A DNA stretch of 64,000 bases, taken from contig NZ_CP090974.1 of NCBI RefSeq assembly GCF_021513195.1, forward strand, positions 1,438,001-1,502,000, given 5' to 3'. Position numbers and translations under genes: made by a program. Numbering within the stretch: position 1 is the first letter of the stretch; the number at the start of each line of letters is the position of its first letter. The stretch is from Shewanella sp. OMA3-2 (lineage in GTDB: Bacteria > Pseudomonadota > Gammaproteobacteria > Enterobacterales > Shewanellaceae). The notes below the pieces were generated by a model, which saw only the letters and a program-made list of their open reading frames with translations, searched no databases and had not been told where the DNA came from. This document shows positions 49,852 through 62,019 of the stretch, in pieces.

Positions 49852-51819
49852 TTGAGTGACATGGCAAAAAATTTAATACTCTGGGTCGTCATCGCTGTTG
49901 TGTTGATGTCAGTATTTCAGGGTTATTCCCCTACTTCTTCGAATTCGCAGAAGATGGACTATTCCGCTTTTCTTGATAATGTCCGTGATGGGCAGATTAA
50001 GACCGTTGAGATTAAAAGCGATCAGCGAACTATTGAGGGAACAAGATCTTCAGGAGATAAGTTCACTACGATTATGCCAATGTATGACCAAGATTTAATT
50101 AATGATCTTGATCGCAGAGGTATCTCGATGAAAGGTCAAGAAGCAGAAGAGTCTGGCTTCTTAACCCAAATATTTATTTCATGGTTCCCAATGCTATTGC
50201 TTATCGGTGTGTGGATTTTCTTCATGCGTCAAATGCAAGGTGGTGGCGGTAAGGGCGCAATGTCGTTTGGTAAAAGTAAAGCCAAACTGATGAGCGAAGA
50301 CCAAATTAAAACTACTTTTGCCGATGTTGCTGGTTGTGATGAAGCAAAAGAAGAAGTTAAAGAACTGGTTGATTATTTACGTGACCCAACTAAGTTTCAA
50401 AAGCTAGGTGGCCGTATTCCAACTGGCGTGTTAATGGTTGGTCAACCTGGTACAGGTAAAACCTTATTAGCTAAGGCTATTGCCGGTGAATCTAAAGTGC
50501 CATTCTTTACTATATCAGGATCTGATTTTGTAGAGATGTTTGTTGGTGTTGGTGCATCTCGTGTGCGTGACATGTTTGAGCAGGCTAAAAAGTCTTCACC
50601 TTGTATCATTTTTATCGATGAAATCGATGCTGTAGGTCGCCAGCGCGGCGCAGGTGTAGGTGGTGGTCATGATGAACGTGAGCAAACCTTAAACCAAATG
50701 CTGGTTGAGATGGATGGTTTTGAAGGGAATGAAGGCGTTATCGTTATTGCGGCAACTAACCGCCCTGACGTATTAGACTCTGCATTACTTCGTCCAGGTC
50801 GTTTTGACAGACAAGTTGTGGTTGGGCTACCTGACGTTCGTGGCCGTGAACAAATTTTAAAAGTACACATGCGCAAAGTGCCATTGTCTGAAGATGTTAA
50901 AGCCAGCGTAATTGCCCGTGGTACACCTGGTTTTTCAGGGGCTGATTTAGCTAACCTAGTCAACGAAGCTGCTTTATTTGCTGCACGCGGTAATCGCCGC
51001 ATGGTTAGCATGGAAGAGTTTGAACGTGCTAAAGACAAGATCATGATGGGAGCCGAGCGCCGTTCTATGGTGATGTCAGAATCTGAAAAAGAAATGACAG
51101 CATATCATGAAGCGGGCCACGCTATTGTCGGTTGTTTAGTGCCTGAGCATGATCCTGTGCACAAAGTGACTATTATCCCTCGTGGACGTGCATTAGGGGT
51201 GACCTTCTTCTTACCATTAGCGGACGCAGTGAGCCAAAGCCGCCTCAAACTAGAGTCACAGATTTCTGTGGCTTATGGTGGTCGATTAGCTGAAGAGTTA
51301 ATTTACGGTAGTGATAAAGTGTCTACTGGTGCATCGCAAGACATTAAGTATGCAACTTCTATTGCGCGCAATATGGTGACTCAGTGGGGATTTTCAGACA
51401 AATTAGGCCCATTACTTTATGCTGAAGAAGACAACGAAGTGTTCTTAGGGAGAAGCATGGGCAAGTCAAAAGCTATGTCGGCTGATACCGCTTCGCTGAT
51501 TGATTCTGAAATTAAAGCATTTATTGATAAAAACTATCAACGAGCGCAAACCATGCTGACGGAAAACATGGATATTTTACATGCCATGAAAGATGCGTTG
51601 ATGAAGTATGAAACCATTGATTCATTGCAAATTGATGACTTGATGAATCGTCGTGAAGTACGTCAACCAGCCGATTGGCAAGTTGATGACTCTTCTGATG
51701 ATAAAGGTGATGGTAAGCCTGAAGCAAAAACAGAAGAGGAGGTTGAAAATGCAACAACCGAGTCAGAAGATAATGCTAAAAAAGATGATTTAAAGCCTGA
51801 TGAGTCGCCCGTGAAGTAA
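49852..51819 (+). CDS. ftsH: ATP-dependent zinc metalloprotease FtsH
   Basis: Membrane AAA+ protease that degrades LpxC, sigma-32 and misassembled membrane proteins. 655 residues: TM1 (about 8-23), periplasmic domain, TM2 (108-126), Walker A GQPGTGKT (197-204), Walker [14 protein letters not shown], zinc site HEAGH (419-423) and an acidic, lysine-dotted tail from about 610. TTG start with GAGG nine bases upstream; an ATG follows three codons later (MAKNLILW), as in the E. coli gene. Terminator immediately after. Confidence 0.96.
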   Translation: MSDMAKNLILWVVIAVVLMSVFQGYSPTSSNSQKMDYSAFLDNVRDGQIKTVEIKSDQRTIEGTRSSGDKFTTIMPMYDQDLINDLDRRGISMKGQEAEESGFLTQIFISWFPMLLLIGVWIFFMRQMQGGGGKGAMSFGKSKAKLMSEDQIKTTFADVAGCDEAKEEVKELVDYLRDPTKFQKLGGRIPTGVLMVGQPGTGKTLLAKAIAGESKVPFFTISGSDFVEMFVGVGASRVRDMFEQAKKSSPCIIFIDEIDAVGRQRGAGVGGGHDEREQTLNQMLVEMDGFEGNEGVIVIAATNRPDVLDSALLRPGRFDRQVVVGLPDVRGREQILKVHMRKVPLSEDVKASVIARGTPGFSGADLANLVNEAALFAARGNRRMVSMEEFERAKDKIMMGAERRSMVMSESEKEMTAYHEAGHAIVGCLVPEHDPVHKVTIIPRGRALGVTFFLPLADAVSQSRLKLESQISVAYGGRLAEELIYGSDKVSTGASQDIKYATSIARNMVTQWGFSDKLGPLLYAEEDNEVFLGRSMGKSKAMSADTASLIDSEIKAFIDKNYQRAQTMLTENMDILHAMKDALMKYETIDSLQIDDLMNRREVRQPADWQVDDSSDDKGDGKPEAKTEEEVENATTESEDNAKKDDLKPDESPVK

Positions 51820-51836
51820 TTCTGCGGTGTAAATCA

Positions 51837-51862
51837 AAAAAAGCCCCGTAAGGGGCTTTTTT
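51837..51862 (+). terminator. intrinsic terminator of ftsH
   Basis: GCCCC / GGGGC with A-run and T-run arms around GTAA; 18 bp after the stop. Confidence 0.88.
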
Positions 51863-51907
51863 GTTTTAGCTTATGGGTAATTGATCAATAATTATAGGTA
51901 ACCGATA

Positions 51908-52741
51908 ATGTTTAAATTATCACATGGTAGTAAGCAGTTAGATTTAGCCCAACCTGTTGTTATGGGGATTGTTAACGTAACACCTGATTCCTTCTCCGAT
52001 GGCGGAGAGTTCAGTTTATTCGAGCGAGCCTGTAAACATGTTGATTATATAATTGACCAAGGCGCTAGCATTATTGATGTTGGTGGTGAATCCACTCGTC
52101 CAGGTGCGGCTGAAATCACAGTTGAGCAAGAACTTGCCAGAGTATTACCTTTAATCAAATATATTGCAGCTAAGCATGATGTTTGGATCTCAATTGACAC
52201 CAGCAAACCAGAGGTTATGCAGCAAGCTGTAGCTGCGGGTGCTAGTTTAATTAATGATGTGAGAGCGCTGCAGCTCCCAGGTGCAATTGAGATGGCCGCA
52301 GCTTTAAATGTGCCAGTTTGCTTGATGCATATGCAAGGTCAGCCTCAAACAATGCAAAATTCTCCAGAGTATCAAGATGTTATTGTTGAGGTGAGTGCTT
52401 TTTTTGAACAGCGAATTTTCGCCTGTGAGGCAGCAGGCATAGCAAGAAGCCAGATAATATTAGATCCAGGCTTTGGCTTTGGTAAAACTTTAGCGCATAA
52501 TTACCGCCTATTAGCCACATTGTCACAGCTACGCCAATTTAACTTACCCATATTAATTGGTTTGTCTCGAAAAAGTATGATTGGTGATTTATTAGCAAGG
52601 TCAACGTCAGAGCGTTTAGCTGGCAGTCTTGCTGGTGCGTTAATTGCTGCGCAGCAAGGGGCTCAAATTATACGTGTACATGACGTTCCCGAAACCGTCG
52701 ATGTATTGAAAGTCATGTCGGCTACTATGGCGAGTATTTAA
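51908..52741 (+). CDS. folP: dihydropteroate synthase
   Basis: Condenses pterin pyrophosphate with p-aminobenzoate in folate synthesis; target of sulfonamides. 277 residues with the motifs GIVNVTPDSFSDGG, DVGGESTRPGA, IDTSKPEV and the C-terminal RVHDV. Between ftsH and glmM, the standard order. No change seen in the sulfonamide-binding loop that I can judge. Confidence 0.95.
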   Translation: MFKLSHGSKQLDLAQPVVMGIVNVTPDSFSDGGEFSLFERACKHVDYIIDQGASIIDVGGESTRPGAAEITVEQELARVLPLIKYIAAKHDVWISIDTSKPEVMQQAVAAGASLINDVRALQLPGAIEMAAALNVPVCLMHMQGQPQTMQNSPEYQDVIVEVSAFFEQRIFACEAAGIARSQIILDPGFGFGKTLAHNYRLLATLSQLRQFNLPILIGLSRKSMIGDLLARSTSERLAGSLAGALIAAQQGAQIIRVHDVPETVDVLKVMSATMASI

Positions 52742-52802
52742 CTTTGCCGCTGATGATAAATTAATTACAACAAACTGAGTGAATTCACTTAAGTGGGGAT
52801 AT

Positions 52803-54140
52803 GTGAAACAAAGACAATTTTTTGGAACTGATGGTATTCGTGGCAAGGTCGGTTCAGGCAAAATGACACCTGAGTTAGCATTAAAATTGGGGTGGGCCGC
52901 AGGTCGAGTATTATCACGTAGTGGTACTAAAAAAGTGATTATTGGTAAAGATACCCGTATTTCAGGTTACTTATTTGAATCAGCATTAGAAGCGGGCTTA
53001 TCTGCCGCAGGTTTAAATGTGTTATTACTTGGCCCTATGCCAACGCCTGCCGTGGCTTATTTAACCCGCACATTTAGAGCTGAGGCTGGCGTTGTTATCA
53101 GCGCATCACACAATCCTTATTATGATAATGGTATTAAGTTTTTTTCAACTGATGGCAGTAAGCTAGATGATGCGATTGAACTTGAAATTGAAGCAGAGCT
53201 TGAAAAACCATTAGTATGTGTTGAATCACATTTGCTAGGTAAAGCACGCCGTATCGATGATGCAGCAGGTCGCTACATTGAATATTGCAAAGGTAATTTC
53301 CCTGCAGAGCACACTTTAACAGGGCTGAAAATTGTTGTAGATTGTGCCCATGGTGCCACTTACCACATAGCACCAAGTGTGTTTAGAGAGCTAGGTGCTG
53401 AAGTCATTGCTATTGGTGATAAACCTGATGGGTTAAATATCAATGACAAAGTTGGCGCAACTGCAATGGCCAAGATTTGCGAAACAGTATTAGCAGAAAA
53501 TGCAGATTTAGGTATTGCGTTAGATGGTGATGGCGATCGAATTATGATGGTTAATCGTCATGGCGAGGTGATTGATGGCGACCAAATTTTATACATATTA
53601 GCAGTCGATGCACAAAAGCGTGGCATATTAAAAGGTGGCGTAGTCGGCACTTTAATGTCAAATCTAGGGCTTGATTTGGCGTTGCAAGATTTGAATATTC
53701 CATTTGTTCGCTCTAATGTTGGCGACCGTTATGTTATGGAACTGCTGAAAAAGCATGAATGGCGTATTGGCGGTGAGAATTCAGGTCATATTCTTAACTT
53801 AGACCATGGTACTACTGGCGATGGTATTATAGCGGGTATTTTAGTGTTAGCTGCGATGCGTAGGCAGAATGCTTCACTTGAGTCGCTAACCGAAGCGATG
53901 AAGATGCTACCGCAAGTATTAGTTAATGTCAGGTTTGAAGGCAGTGATAACCCGCTTGATTCTGATGCGGTTAAATCGGCACAAGCTTATGTTGAGCAAC
54001 AACTTGGCGCTAGAGGCCGAGTATTACTAAGAAAGTCGGGTACAGAACCGCTTATTCGCGTGATGGTTGAAGGCGATGAGCATGATCAAGTGCTGGCGTT
54101 TGCAAATAAAATTGCCGAAGCGGTAAAAATGTCCTGCTAG
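52803..54140 (+). CDS. glmM: phosphoglucosamine mutase
   Basis: Interconverts glucosamine-6-phosphate and glucosamine-1-phosphate for UDP-GlcNAc synthesis. GTG start ([17 protein letters not shown]) gives 445 residues, the E. coli length; a GGGGAT site precedes it. Active-site phosphoserine Ser102 in [12 protein letters not shown], metal loop DGDGDR and C-terminal [16 protein letters not shown] are present. Confidence 0.96.
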   Translation: MKQRQFFGTDGIRGKVGSGKMTPELALKLGWAAGRVLSRSGTKKVIIGKDTRISGYLFESALEAGLSAAGLNVLLLGPMPTPAVAYLTRTFRAEAGVVISASHNPYYDNGIKFFSTDGSKLDDAIELEIEAELEKPLVCVESHLLGKARRIDDAAGRYIEYCKGNFPAEHTLTGLKIVVDCAHGATYHIAPSVFRELGAEVIAIGDKPDGLNINDKVGATAMAKICETVLAENADLGIALDGDGDRIMMVNRHGEVIDGDQILYILAVDAQKRGILKGGVVGTLMSNLGLDLALQDLNIPFVRSNVGDRYVMELLKKHEWRIGGENSGHILNLDHGTTGDGIIAGILVLAAMRRQNASLESLTEAMKMLPQVLVNVRFEGSDNPLDSDAVKSAQAYVEQQLGARGRVLLRKSGTEPLIRVMVEGDEHDQVLAFANKIAEAVKMSC

Positions 54141-54287
54141 TCAGAAATAAATCATAAATATTTAATTATGCTGTTGCTGGGGTGAAAAGTAACCACTTCG
54201 ACAGCTTATTGTAAATATTCATCTATTACCTATTGTAACTTGATAAGTGGTTCGCTATTATTCACGCCGCTTTCAAAGGAGACAGTG

Positions 54288-55070
54288 ATGGCACTCAGAC
54301 GTCCTATGGTAGCTGGCAACTGGAAAATGAATGGCAATTCGGCATTAGCTGAAGAGTTATTTAAGAAGTTTGCAGCAAAGCTCCAAAATGATTCCGCTGA
54401 AGTGGTTTTATGCCCGCCTTCAATTTATCTTGAAAGTGTTAGGCAACTGCTTGAGTCAAACAAGCAAACCCTAGATGGGGCCCTTGTTAGAATGGGCGCG
54501 CAAAATCTTAGTCAACATGACTTTGGCGCGTATACCGGTGAAATTTCCGGGCAGATGCTAAAAGATTCAGGATGTCGATATGTTATTATCGGTCACTCCG
54601 AACGTCGCCGTATGTACGGCGAAACGAGTAATATAGTGGCAGAGAAATTTGCCGCAGCTCAAAAACATGGTTTGACCCCTATATTATGTGTAGGTGAGTC
54701 AGGTCCAGCACGAGAAGCAAGACGAACTTTTGAAGTTATTGCCGAAGAGTTGGATATTGTCATTGAGAAAAATGGCACTATGGCTTTTGACAATGCAATT
54801 ATCGCCTACGAACCCTTATGGGCAGTAGGGACAGGTAAAAGCGCAACACCAGAGCAGGCACAAGAAGTTCATGCGTTTATTCGCAGTCGCCTCTCTGAAG
54901 TGTCTCCATTTATTGGAGAAAATATCAGAATTTTATACGGTGGAAGTGTCACACCAAGTAATGCGGCAGATATTTTTGCCCAACCTGATGTTGATGGTGG
55001 ATTGATTGGCGGAGCTAGCTTAAATTCGTCCGAATTCCTAAGTTTATGTTCCATAGCAATGAGCGCATAA
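54288..55070 (+). CDS. tpiA: triosephosphate isomerase
   Basis: Glycolytic interconversion of dihydroxyacetone phosphate and glyceraldehyde-3-phosphate. ATG MALRRPMVAGNWKMNG (260 residues) with GGAGACAG upstream; a longer frame start adds 16 atypical residues. Catalytic Asn11 and Lys13, His in VIIGHSERR and Glu in AYEPLWAVGTG. Located between glmM and secG as in E. coli relatives. Confidence 0.97.
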   Translation: MALRRPMVAGNWKMNGNSALAEELFKKFAAKLQNDSAEVVLCPPSIYLESVRQLLESNKQTLDGALVRMGAQNLSQHDFGAYTGEISGQMLKDSGCRYVIIGHSERRRMYGETSNIVAEKFAAAQKHGLTPILCVGESGPAREARRTFEVIAEELDIVIEKNGTMAFDNAIIAYEPLWAVGTGKSATPEQAQEVHAFIRSRLSEVSPFIGENIRILYGGSVTPSNAADIFAQPDVDGGLIGGASLNSSEFLSLCSIAMSA

Positions 55071-55074
55071 TAAT

Positions 55075-55410
55075 ATGTACGAAGTACTTATAGTTGTTTA
55101 CATGGTGGTAGCAATTGGCCTAGTAGGTTTAATTCTTATTCAGCAAGGTAAAGGCGCCGATATGGGCGCATCATTCGGAGCCGGAGCGTCTGGTACGTTA
55201 TTTGGTTCTAGCGGTTCAGGTAACTTTCTGACTCGTAGCACAGCAGTTTTAGCTATCGCATTTTTCGCTTTAAGCTTAGTGATTGGTAATCTTAGTGCCA
55301 ATCACAATAAAGCTGAAGATACGTGGAGCGATATAGGTCCAGCAACTGAGCAAATCATTGATGAAGCACCAGTAGTTGAACAACAATCAGAAGATAAAAT
55401 CCCTGATTAA
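55075..55410 (+). CDS. secG: preprotein translocase subunit SecG
   Basis: 111 residues. Two membrane helices (about 4-22 and 57-75) flank the conserved glycine/serine loop LIQQGKGADMGASFGAGASG. Stabilises SecYE during SecA-driven export. Four bases after tpiA, and followed by two tRNA genes. Confidence 0.95.
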   Translation: MYEVLIVVYMVVAIGLVGLILIQQGKGADMGASFGAGASGTLFGSSGSGNFLTRSTAVLAIAFFALSLVIGNLSANHNKAEDTWSDIGPATEQIIDEAPVVEQQSEDKIPD

Positions 55411-55422
55411 AGTACCAAATTA

Positions 55423-55509
55423 GCCGAGGTGGTGGAATTGGTAGACGCGCAGCCTTGAGGTGGCTGTGTCCTAACGGACGTGCGGGTTCAAGTCCCGCTC
55501 TCGGCACCA
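55423..55509 (+). tRNA. tRNA-Leu(GAG)
   Basis: 87 nt with encoded CCA. Acceptor GCCGAGG / TCTCGGC, a long type II variable arm and anticodon loop TTGAGGT with anticodon GAG. It lies 12 bp after the secG stop, as in E. coli (leuU). Confidence 0.95.
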
Positions 55510-55592
55510 GTTAAAAATTGTTCAGTTAGCTTAGTATTTCTGAATAGTTATTGCAAGATTAGACGTAAGTCAATATACTTGCATGCAGTTGA

Positions 55593-55669
<77 letters not shown>

Positions 55670-55722
55670 GCTCCCTGTTATTGGATATTTCGATAACAGA
55701 TACAGGTTCTATAGCAAAATAG

Positions 55723-55744
55723 CCTCGTATTTACGGGGTTTTTT
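55723..55744 (+). terminator. intrinsic terminator after tRNA-fMet
   Basis: CCTCGT pairs with ACGGGG (one G-U) around ATTT, followed by TTTTTT. First of two tandem terminators in the rimP leader. Confidence 0.65.
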
Positions 55745-55791
55745 GTTATATGGACTTTTGATTTTCCGTGATTTTAAGGCGGATTAGACAG

Positions 55792-55810
55792 GGGCTTTAG
55801 CCCTTTTTTT
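55792..55810 (+). terminator. second terminator or attenuator before rimP
   Basis: GGGCT / AGCCC with seven T, only 18 bp before the rimP start. A terminator here would attenuate the rimP-nusA operon, consistent with the known self-regulation of nusA in enterics. Confidence 0.6.
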
Positions 55811-55828
55811 GTTTTTTGGGGGTCATTT

Positions 55829-56284
55829 TTGGCAACATTAGAATCAAGACTGGTAGATATGTTAACTGTACCAGTTGAAGCTCTTGGTTTTAAGCTTTGG
55901 GGTATTGAATATGTCCAGGCTGGTAAACACTCAATAGTACGCATATTTATTGATCATGAAAATGGCATCCATATTGAAAACTGCGCAGAAGTGAGTCGAC
56001 AAGTGGGTGCAGTACTTGATGTTGAAGACCCTATTTCTACAGAGTTTACCCTTGAAGTATCTTCTCCAGGTGTAGATAGACCTTTATTTACTGCTCAGCA
56101 ATATGCAGCCTATATAGGTGAAGATGCAAAAGTACAATTGACTATGCCGGTTGCGGGTAGTCGAAATTTAAAAGGTGCCATTACTAAAGTTGACGGGCAA
56201 ATGCTCACAATCACAGTAGATGGAAAAGACTTGGTTGTTGCTTTGGATAATATCCGCAAAGGCAACATCATCGCAAAATTTTAA
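55829..56284 (+). CDS. rimP: ribosome maturation factor RimP
   Basis: Needed for 30S assembly, helping early S-protein binding. 151 residues from a TTG start (GGGGG six bases upstream), matching the E. coli length (150). Motifs [27 protein letters not shown] and [12 protein letters not shown] are typical. First gene of rimP-nusA-infB. Confidence 0.95.
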   Translation: MATLESRLVDMLTVPVEALGFKLWGIEYVQAGKHSIVRIFIDHENGIHIENCAEVSRQVGAVLDVEDPISTEFTLEVSSPGVDRPLFTAQQYAAYIGEDAKVQLTMPVAGSRNLKGAITKVDGQMLTITVDGKDLVVALDNIRKGNIIAKF

Positions 56285-56315
56285 TAGTTTCAGGTGAAGA
56301 ACGAGGCTAGACCAA

Positions 56316-57815
56316 ATGAATAAAGAGATCCTGCTAGTAGCAGAAGCGGTTTCAAATGAGAAAGCGATTCCGCGTGAGAAAATTTTTGAAGCGTTAGAAA
56401 CTGCCCTTGCAACAGCAACCAAGAAAAAATACGAAGGTGATATTGAAGTTCGCGTTGCTATCGATCGCAAAACCGGACACTACGACACTTTCCGTCGCTG
56501 GATGGTTATCGATGATCAAGGTGAGCCGTTAGAAAACCCGTATAGCGAAATTACGCTTGAAGCTGCACGTTATGAGAATCCAGATCTTCAACCTGGCGAT
56601 TATGTTGAGGATGAAATCGATTCAGTAGTATTTGATCGTATTACAACTCAAACTGCAAAACAGGTTATCGTGCAAAAAGTACGTGAAGCTGAGCGCGCTC
56701 AAGTTGTTGAACAGTTTATTGAGCGAGAAGGTGAGATTGTTACGGGTGTTGTCAAGAAAAGCACTCGTGAAAACGTGGTTGTTGATTTAGGTAATAACGC
56801 TGATGGCGTGATATTTAAAGAAGACTTAATCAGCCGTGAATCTTTCCGCCCTGGGGATCGCGTTCGTGCATTACTTTATGCGGTTCGCCCAGAAGCGCGT
56901 GGCGCACAGTTATTTTTAACGCGTAGTAAGCCAGAAATGCTCATTGAGCTTTTCCGTGTAGAAGTGCCTGAGATTTATGATGAATTGATTGAAGTTATGG
57001 GCGCTGCCCGTGAGCCTGGCGCTCGCGCTAAGATCGCCGTAAAATCAAACGACAAACGTATAGATCCAATTGGTGCTTGTGTCGGTATGCGTGGCGCACG
57101 TGTTCAAGCTGTATCAAATGAATTATGTGGTGAGCGTGTCGATATCGTGTTGTGGGATGATAATCCAGCGCAATATGTTATCAATGCAATGGCACCTGCA
57201 GATGTTGCTTCAATTATTGTTGACGAAGATAACCATTCAATGGATATCGCCGTTGAAGCAGACAGTCTGGCGCAAGCAATTGGTCGTAATGGCCAAAACG
57301 TACGTTTAGCCACTCAACTTACCGGTTGGGAATTAAACGTAATGACAGTAGAAGACATGAATAAGAAACACCAAGCGGAAAGCGCGAAAGTGGTTGAATT
57401 ATTTATGGCTACTTTAGAAGTAGACGAAGATTTTGCAACAGTTTTAGCGGAAGAGGGTTTCACTTCATTAGAAGAGATCGCTTACGTACCAGAAGCAGAA
57501 TTACTTAATATTAACGGATTTGACGAAGATATCGTTACAGCCTTGCGTGAACGTGCCAAAGCTGCGATTTCTACGCGTGCACTAGCTTCAGAAGAAGCAT
57601 TAGATGGTGCACATCCAAGTGAAGACTTATTAGCGCTCGACGGTTTAGAAAGACATCTTGCTTTTGTTTTAGCAAGTAAAGGTGTTGTAACATTAGAAGA
57701 CCTTGCTGAGCAAGGTATCGATGATTTAATCGAGATAGAAGAATTGACAGAAGAAAAAGCAGGTGAGCTCATCATGGCAGCCCGCAATATCTGTTGGTTT
57801 GGCGAAGAAGCATAA
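56316..57815 (+). CDS. nusA: transcription termination/antitermination factor NusA
   Basis: 499 residues (E. coli 495). N-terminal polymerase-binding domain (about 1-135), S1 domain ([18 protein letters not shown]), KH1 and KH2 ([28 protein letters not shown]) and two acidic C-terminal repeats (about 365-495). Modulates pausing and intrinsic termination, including possibly its own upstream terminators. Confidence 0.97.
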   Translation: MNKEILLVAEAVSNEKAIPREKIFEALETALATATKKKYEGDIEVRVAIDRKTGHYDTFRRWMVIDDQGEPLENPYSEITLEAARYENPDLQPGDYVEDEIDSVVFDRITTQTAKQVIVQKVREAERAQVVEQFIEREGEIVTGVVKKSTRENVVVDLGNNADGVIFKEDLISRESFRPGDRVRALLYAVRPEARGAQLFLTRSKPEMLIELFRVEVPEIYDELIEVMGAAREPGARAKIAVKSNDKRIDPIGACVGMRGARVQAVSNELCGERVDIVLWDDNPAQYVINAMAPADVASIIVDEDNHSMDIAVEADSLAQAIGRNGQNVRLATQLTGWELNVMTVEDMNKKHQAESAKVVELFMATLEVDEDFATVLAEEGFTSLEEIAYVPEAELLNINGFDEDIVTALRERAKAAISTRALASEEALDGAHPSEDLLALDGLERHLAFVLASKGVVTLEDLAEQGIDDLIEIEELTEEKAGELIMAARNICWFGEEA

Positions 57816-57840
57816 GTCGATCAACAGGGGGATTTATTTG

Positions 57841-60489
57841 ATGGCAGATACAAGTTTAGAAAAGTTAGCTCAAGAAGTGGGCAAAACGGTTGATCGTTTA
57901 GTTGAACAATTTAACGAAGCCGGCATTAAAAAGACAAAAGCTGATACAGTTTCTGAAAATGAGAAACAACAATTATTAGATTTTTTGAAGAAGCAACATG
58001 GTGGCGAATCTGCACCAACCAAAATGACATTACAGCGTAAAACCGTTTCTACGTTAAGCGTGTCTGGTTCTGGTGGTCAGTCAAAAGACGTTAAAGTTGA
58101 AGTGCGTAAAAAGCGTACTTTCGTTAAACGTGATGACGCTGATGTCGCTAAGCAAGCAGCTGAAGAGCAAGTTAAAGCGGAAGAAGCAAAGCTTAAAGCG
58201 GCAGCAGATGAAAAAGCTAAAGTTGAAGCAAAGGCTAAAGCTGATGCAGATGCTAAAGATAAAGCTGCTAAAGACGCTGAAGCAAAAGCCAAAGCTAAAG
58301 CACCAGCAGCAAAAGTTGAGCCTAAAGTTGAAAAACCTTTAGACCCAGTCGCTCAAGCTGCAAAAGAGGAAGCTGAACGTATTAAAGCGACTCAAGAAAA
58401 AGTGTTAACCCAAAAGCAGATTGAAGAAGCTGATAAAGCCGCTGAAAAGGCGCGTAAACTTGCTGAAGAAAACTCTAAGCGCTGGGCTGACGAAGAACGT
58501 CTACGTCTTGAAGCCGAGAAAAATGGTGATCACCATGTGACGACCTCTAAAGTAGCTCGAGCTGCTGAAGATAGTTCTGACATGGATGATGAAAAACGTG
58601 GTCGTCGTGCACGCAACAAAAACACCAGTAAGAAACGTGGTGGTAAAGATGCGCGTGACGGTCGTGAAAGACATATGCGTCGTAATACCGCGCCACAGTC
58701 TATGGCTCATGGCTTTAACAAGCCTGTTGCAGCAGTGACTCGTGATGTGCGTATCGGTGAAACGGTAACCGTTTCTGAATTAGCTCATTTGATGGCAGTT
58801 AAAGCAACTGAAATCATTAAGCAAATGATGAAAATGGGCACCATGGTTACTATTAACCAAGTGCTTGACCAAGAAACTGCGCAGTTAGTCGCAGAAGAAA
58901 TGGGTCATAAAGTGGTTTTACTTCGCGAAAATGAATTAGAGCATCAAGTGCTTCAAGACCGTGATGATAACGTTAAGTTAGAAACACGTGCGCCAGTTGT
59001 AACTATCATGGGTCACGTTGACCACGGTAAAACTTCGCTACTTGATTATATCCGTCGTGCAAAAGTAGCTGCTGGCGAAGCCGGTGGTATTACGCAGCAC
59101 ATTGGTGCTTACCATGTTGAAACTGAGAACGGTATGATTACCTTCTTAGATACTCCTGGTCACGCTGCGTTTACCTCTATGCGTGCTCGTGGTGCTAAAG
59201 CGACTGATATCGTTATTCTAGTTGTTGCTGCTGATGATGGTGTAATGCCACAGACAATAGAAGCGATTCAACATGCTAAAGCTGGTAACGTGCCATTAAT
59301 CGTTGCGATTAACAAGATGGATAAGCCTGATGCTGATCCTGAGCGTGTTAAAAGTGAACTATCTCAACATGGCGTAATGTCAGATGATTGGGGTGGAGAC
59401 AATATGTTTGTCAACCTTTCAGCTAAGACAGGTGAAGGTGTTGATGATCTATTAGAAGGTATTTTACTTCAGTCTGAAGTATTAGAACTTAAAGCCGTTC
59501 GTGACACTATGGCTGCAGGTGTGGTAATTGAGTCTAAGCTTGATAAAGGCCGTGGACCTGTGGCAACAATATTGGTGCAAGAAGGTACTTTACGTCAAGG
59601 CGATATCGTTCTTTGTGGTTTAGAGTACGGTAAAATCCGTGCGATGAAAGACGAAAATGGTAATGCGATCACTGAAGCTGGTCCTTCAATTCCAGTTGAG
59701 ATTTTAGGTCTTTCTGGTGTTCCATCAGCGGGTGATGAAGCTACTGTTGTACGTGATGAACGTAAAGCACGTGAAGTCGCACTTTATCGTCAAGGCAAGT
59801 TCCGTGATGTTAAGCTTGCTCGTCAGCAGAAGTCTAAACTTGAAAACATGTTTGCTAACATGGAAGAAGGTGAAGTTCAGGAATTGAATATTGTCCTAAA
59901 AGCGGATGTTCAAGGTTCACTTGAAGCAATTTGTGATTCATTGACAGGCTTATCTACTGCTGAAGTTAAAGTTAACATCATCGCTCGTGGCGTTGGTGCT
60001 CTTACTGAGACAGACGCAACTTTAGCCGCAGCATCTAATGCTATCATGGTTGGTTTTAACGTTCGTGCAGACGCACAGGCGCGTAAGACTATTGAAGCTG
60101 AAAGTGTTGATTTACGTTATTACAGCATCATCTATAATCTAATTGATGAAGTAAGAGCGGCAATGACAGGCATGTTAGCGCCTGAGTTTAAGCAAGTGAT
60201 CATTGGTCTTGCTGAAGTTCGTGATGTATTTAAGTCACCTAAATTAGGCGCTATTGCTGGTTGTATGGTCACTGAAGGTATTGTTAAGCGTAGCGCGCCA
60301 ATTCGTGTACTACGTGAAAACGTAGTGATCTACGAAGGTGAGCTAGAGTCTCTACGTCGCTTTAAAGACGATGCCGTTGAAGTTCGTAATGGAATGGAAT
60401 GTGGTATCGGGGTTAAGAATTACAACGATGTTCGCGTAGGCGACCAAATCGAAGTATTCGAAATCGTCGAAGTAGCTAGAACGCTATAA
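57841..60489 (+). CDS. infB: translation initiation factor IF-2
   Basis: 882 residues (E. coli 890). The [18 protein letters not shown] with CAGGGGG upstream is used; a longer frame reaches back into nusA and is not. N-terminal helical domain, a long Ala/Lys/Glu-rich charged linker (about 90-320), then the G domain with GHVDHGKT (391-398), DTPGH and NKMD, and the C-terminal fMet-tRNA-binding barrels. Delivers initiator tRNA, whose gene lies 2.2 kb upstream. Confidence 0.97.
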   Translation: MADTSLEKLAQEVGKTVDRLVEQFNEAGIKKTKADTVSENEKQQLLDFLKKQHGGESAPTKMTLQRKTVSTLSVSGSGGQSKDVKVEVRKKRTFVKRDDADVAKQAAEEQVKAEEAKLKAAADEKAKVEAKAKADADAKDKAAKDAEAKAKAKAPAAKVEPKVEKPLDPVAQAAKEEAERIKATQEKVLTQKQIEEADKAAEKARKLAEENSKRWADEERLRLEAEKNGDHHVTTSKVARAAEDSSDMDDEKRGRRARNKNTSKKRGGKDARDGRERHMRRNTAPQSMAHGFNKPVAAVTRDVRIGETVTVSELAHLMAVKATEIIKQMMKMGTMVTINQVLDQETAQLVAEEMGHKVVLLRENELEHQVLQDRDDNVKLETRAPVVTIMGHVDHGKTSLLDYIRRAKVAAGEAGGITQHIGAYHVETENGMITFLDTPGHAAFTSMRARGAKATDIVILVVAADDGVMPQTIEAIQHAKAGNVPLIVAINKMDKPDADPERVKSELSQHGVMSDDWGGDNMFVNLSAKTGEGVDDLLEGILLQSEVLELKAVRDTMAAGVVIESKLDKGRGPVATILVQEGTLRQGDIVLCGLEYGKIRAMKDENGNAITEAGPSIPVEILGLSGVPSAGDEATVVRDERKAREVALYRQGKFRDVKLARQQKSKLENMFANMEEGEVQELNIVLKADVQGSLEAICDSLTGLSTAEVKVNIIARGVGALTETDATLAAASNAIMVGFNVRADAQARKTIEAESVDLRYYSIIYNLIDEVRAAMTGMLAPEFKQVIIGLAEVRDVFKSPKLGAIAGCMVTEGIVKRSAPIRVLRENVVIYEGELESLRRFKDDAVEVRNGMECGIGVKNYNDVRVGDQIEVFEIVEVARTL

Positions 60490-60495
60490 CATGTG

Positions 60496-60521
60496 AAAGG
60501 GCGGCATTAGCCGCCCTTTTT
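60496..60521 (+). terminator. intrinsic terminator after infB
   Basis: AAAGGGCGGC pairs with GCCGCCCTTT around ATTA and ends in five T. Placed before rbfA, so rbfA-truB may depend on read-through or an own promoter. Confidence 0.85.
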
Positions 60522-60550
60522 GATTTAATGGCTCAAGTGGGTTTATAGTC

Positions 60551-60973
60551 ATGGCAAAAGAATTTAGTCGTACTCGTCGCATTGGTCAGCAGCTTCAGCA
60601 AGAGCTGGCTATGGTGCTTCAACGTGATATGAAAGATCCTCGTATCGGTTTCGTCACGGTCAATGATGTAGAGGTTTCACGTGATTTAAGTTACGCCAGA
60701 GTGTTTGTGACTTTTTTCGAAGAAGACATTAAGTTAGTTGAAGAGAAAATAGCAGCGTTAACCGCAGCAGCACCCTATATTCGTACTCTCATCGCAGGGC
60801 GGATGAAACTTAGAGTGATGCCTGAGCTGCGTTTTATGTATGACAGTTCATTGGTCGAAGGTATGCGCATGTCTAATCTAGTTAGTCAGGTCATCACTAA
60901 AGACAAACAAAAACAACAAGACAGGGGTCGTGTTGATGAGATTGACCAAGACGATACCCAGGAGAAAGATTAA
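60551..60973 (+). CDS. rbfA: ribosome-binding factor A
   Basis: KH-like cold-shock protein that binds 30S particles and helps mature 16S rRNA 5' ends. 140 residues with [24 protein letters not shown] and [14 protein letters not shown], then a charged tail. Coupled to truB by TAATG. Confidence 0.95.
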   Translation: MAKEFSRTRRIGQQLQQELAMVLQRDMKDPRIGFVTVNDVEVSRDLSYARVFVTFFEEDIKLVEEKIAALTAAAPYIRTLIAGRMKLRVMPELRFMYDSSLVEGMRMSNLVSQVITKDKQKQQDRGRVDEIDQDDTQEKD

Positions 60974-61935
60974 TGGCTCGTCGTCAAAAAGGTCGTTTTA
61001 TTGATGGCATCGTTTTACTTGATAAAGGCACGGGTATTAGTTCTAACCACGCGCTTCAGCGGGTAAAACGTTTTTTTAATGCCAACAAAGCTGGACATAC
61101 TGGTGCGCTAGATCCCTTGGCTACCGGTATGTTACCTGTGTGTTTAGGCGAAGCAACTAAGTTTTCTCAACATCTTCTTGATGCTGATAAACGCTATACA
61201 GTGATTGCTAAGCTTGGGCAACGCACAGATACCAGTGACTCAGATGGCGAAGTGGTTCAAGAGCGAGACATTAACTTTACTCAGGATCAACTACAACACG
61301 CATTAACGTACTTTCGTGGTGACACCATGCAAGTGCCATCAATGTACTCTGCATTAAAGCATCAAGGTAAGCCTCTTTATAAATATGCTCGAGAGGGCAT
61401 TGAAGTCCCACGTGAAGCAAGACCTATTACGGTTTTTGAGCTGAACTTTTTGAGTTTAGAGGGCGACCAACTGACACTGGATATCCATTGTTCTAAAGGT
61501 ACTTATATTCGTACCATAATTGATGATCTTGGTGAAATGTTGGGTTGTGGTGCACATGTTATCATGCTGCGTCGTACGCAAGTTGCTAATTATCCTTATG
61601 AAAAAATGGTAACGTTAGAGCAGTTAGAGGCAATGATTGACGCTGCAACTGAGCAAGAGATATCGCCTTATGACAAACTCGATGCATTATTATTGCCGAT
61701 GGATACAGCCGTAGCCAATTTTGCAGAAATTAATTTACCGCAAGATATGCTGTACTACGTGATGCAGGGACAAGCGATACAAGCATCAGGATTAAAACCC
61801 GATGAGTTAGTGCGAATCACCATTGGTGATGAGCGTAAATTTGTAGGTGTGGGTTCAATGAATGATGATGGTTTACTGGCTCCCAAGCGCTTAATTGTTA
61901 TTCGCGAAGCTGAATCAGATACCGTAACAGATTGA
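60973..61935 (+). CDS. truB: tRNA pseudouridine-55 synthase
   Basis: Converts U55 in the T loop of tRNAs to pseudouridine. 320 residues with catalytic Asp47 in [14 protein letters not shown], plus [20 protein letters not shown] and the RNA-binding [13 protein letters not shown]. Start overlaps the rbfA stop. Usual neighbours rbfA and rpsO. Confidence 0.96.
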   Translation: MARRQKGRFIDGIVLLDKGTGISSNHALQRVKRFFNANKAGHTGALDPLATGMLPVCLGEATKFSQHLLDADKRYTVIAKLGQRTDTSDSDGEVVQERDINFTQDQLQHALTYFRGDTMQVPSMYSALKHQGKPLYKYAREGIEVPREARPITVFELNFLSLEGDQLTLDIHCSKGTYIRTIIDDLGEMLGCGAHVIMLRRTQVANYPYEKMVTLEQLEAMIDAATEQEISPYDKLDALLLPMDTAVANFAEINLPQDMLYYVMQGQAIQASGLKPDELVRITIGDERKFVGVGSMNDDGLLAPKRLIVIREAESDTVTD

Positions 61936-61980
61936 TGTTAAGTTTATCTGTGCTAAAACCGAGCAAATTAATTATTTATA

Positions 61981-62009
61981 TTGCCCTAGCAATAAATTCT
62001 CGATAGAAT
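61981..62009 (+). promoter_or_regulatory. sigma-70 promoter of rpsO
   Basis: TTGCCC, a 17-bp spacer and TAGAAT, 45 bp after the truB stop. Almost the same layout as the rplU promoter. Confidence 0.7.
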
Positions 62010-62019
62010 GTTGCGCTTC

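Noticed and set aside
57841..58800. IF-2 Ala/Lys/Glu-rich stretch as a sign of an inserted sequence
   Set aside because: Low-complexity charged linkers are normal in gammaproteobacterial IF-2.
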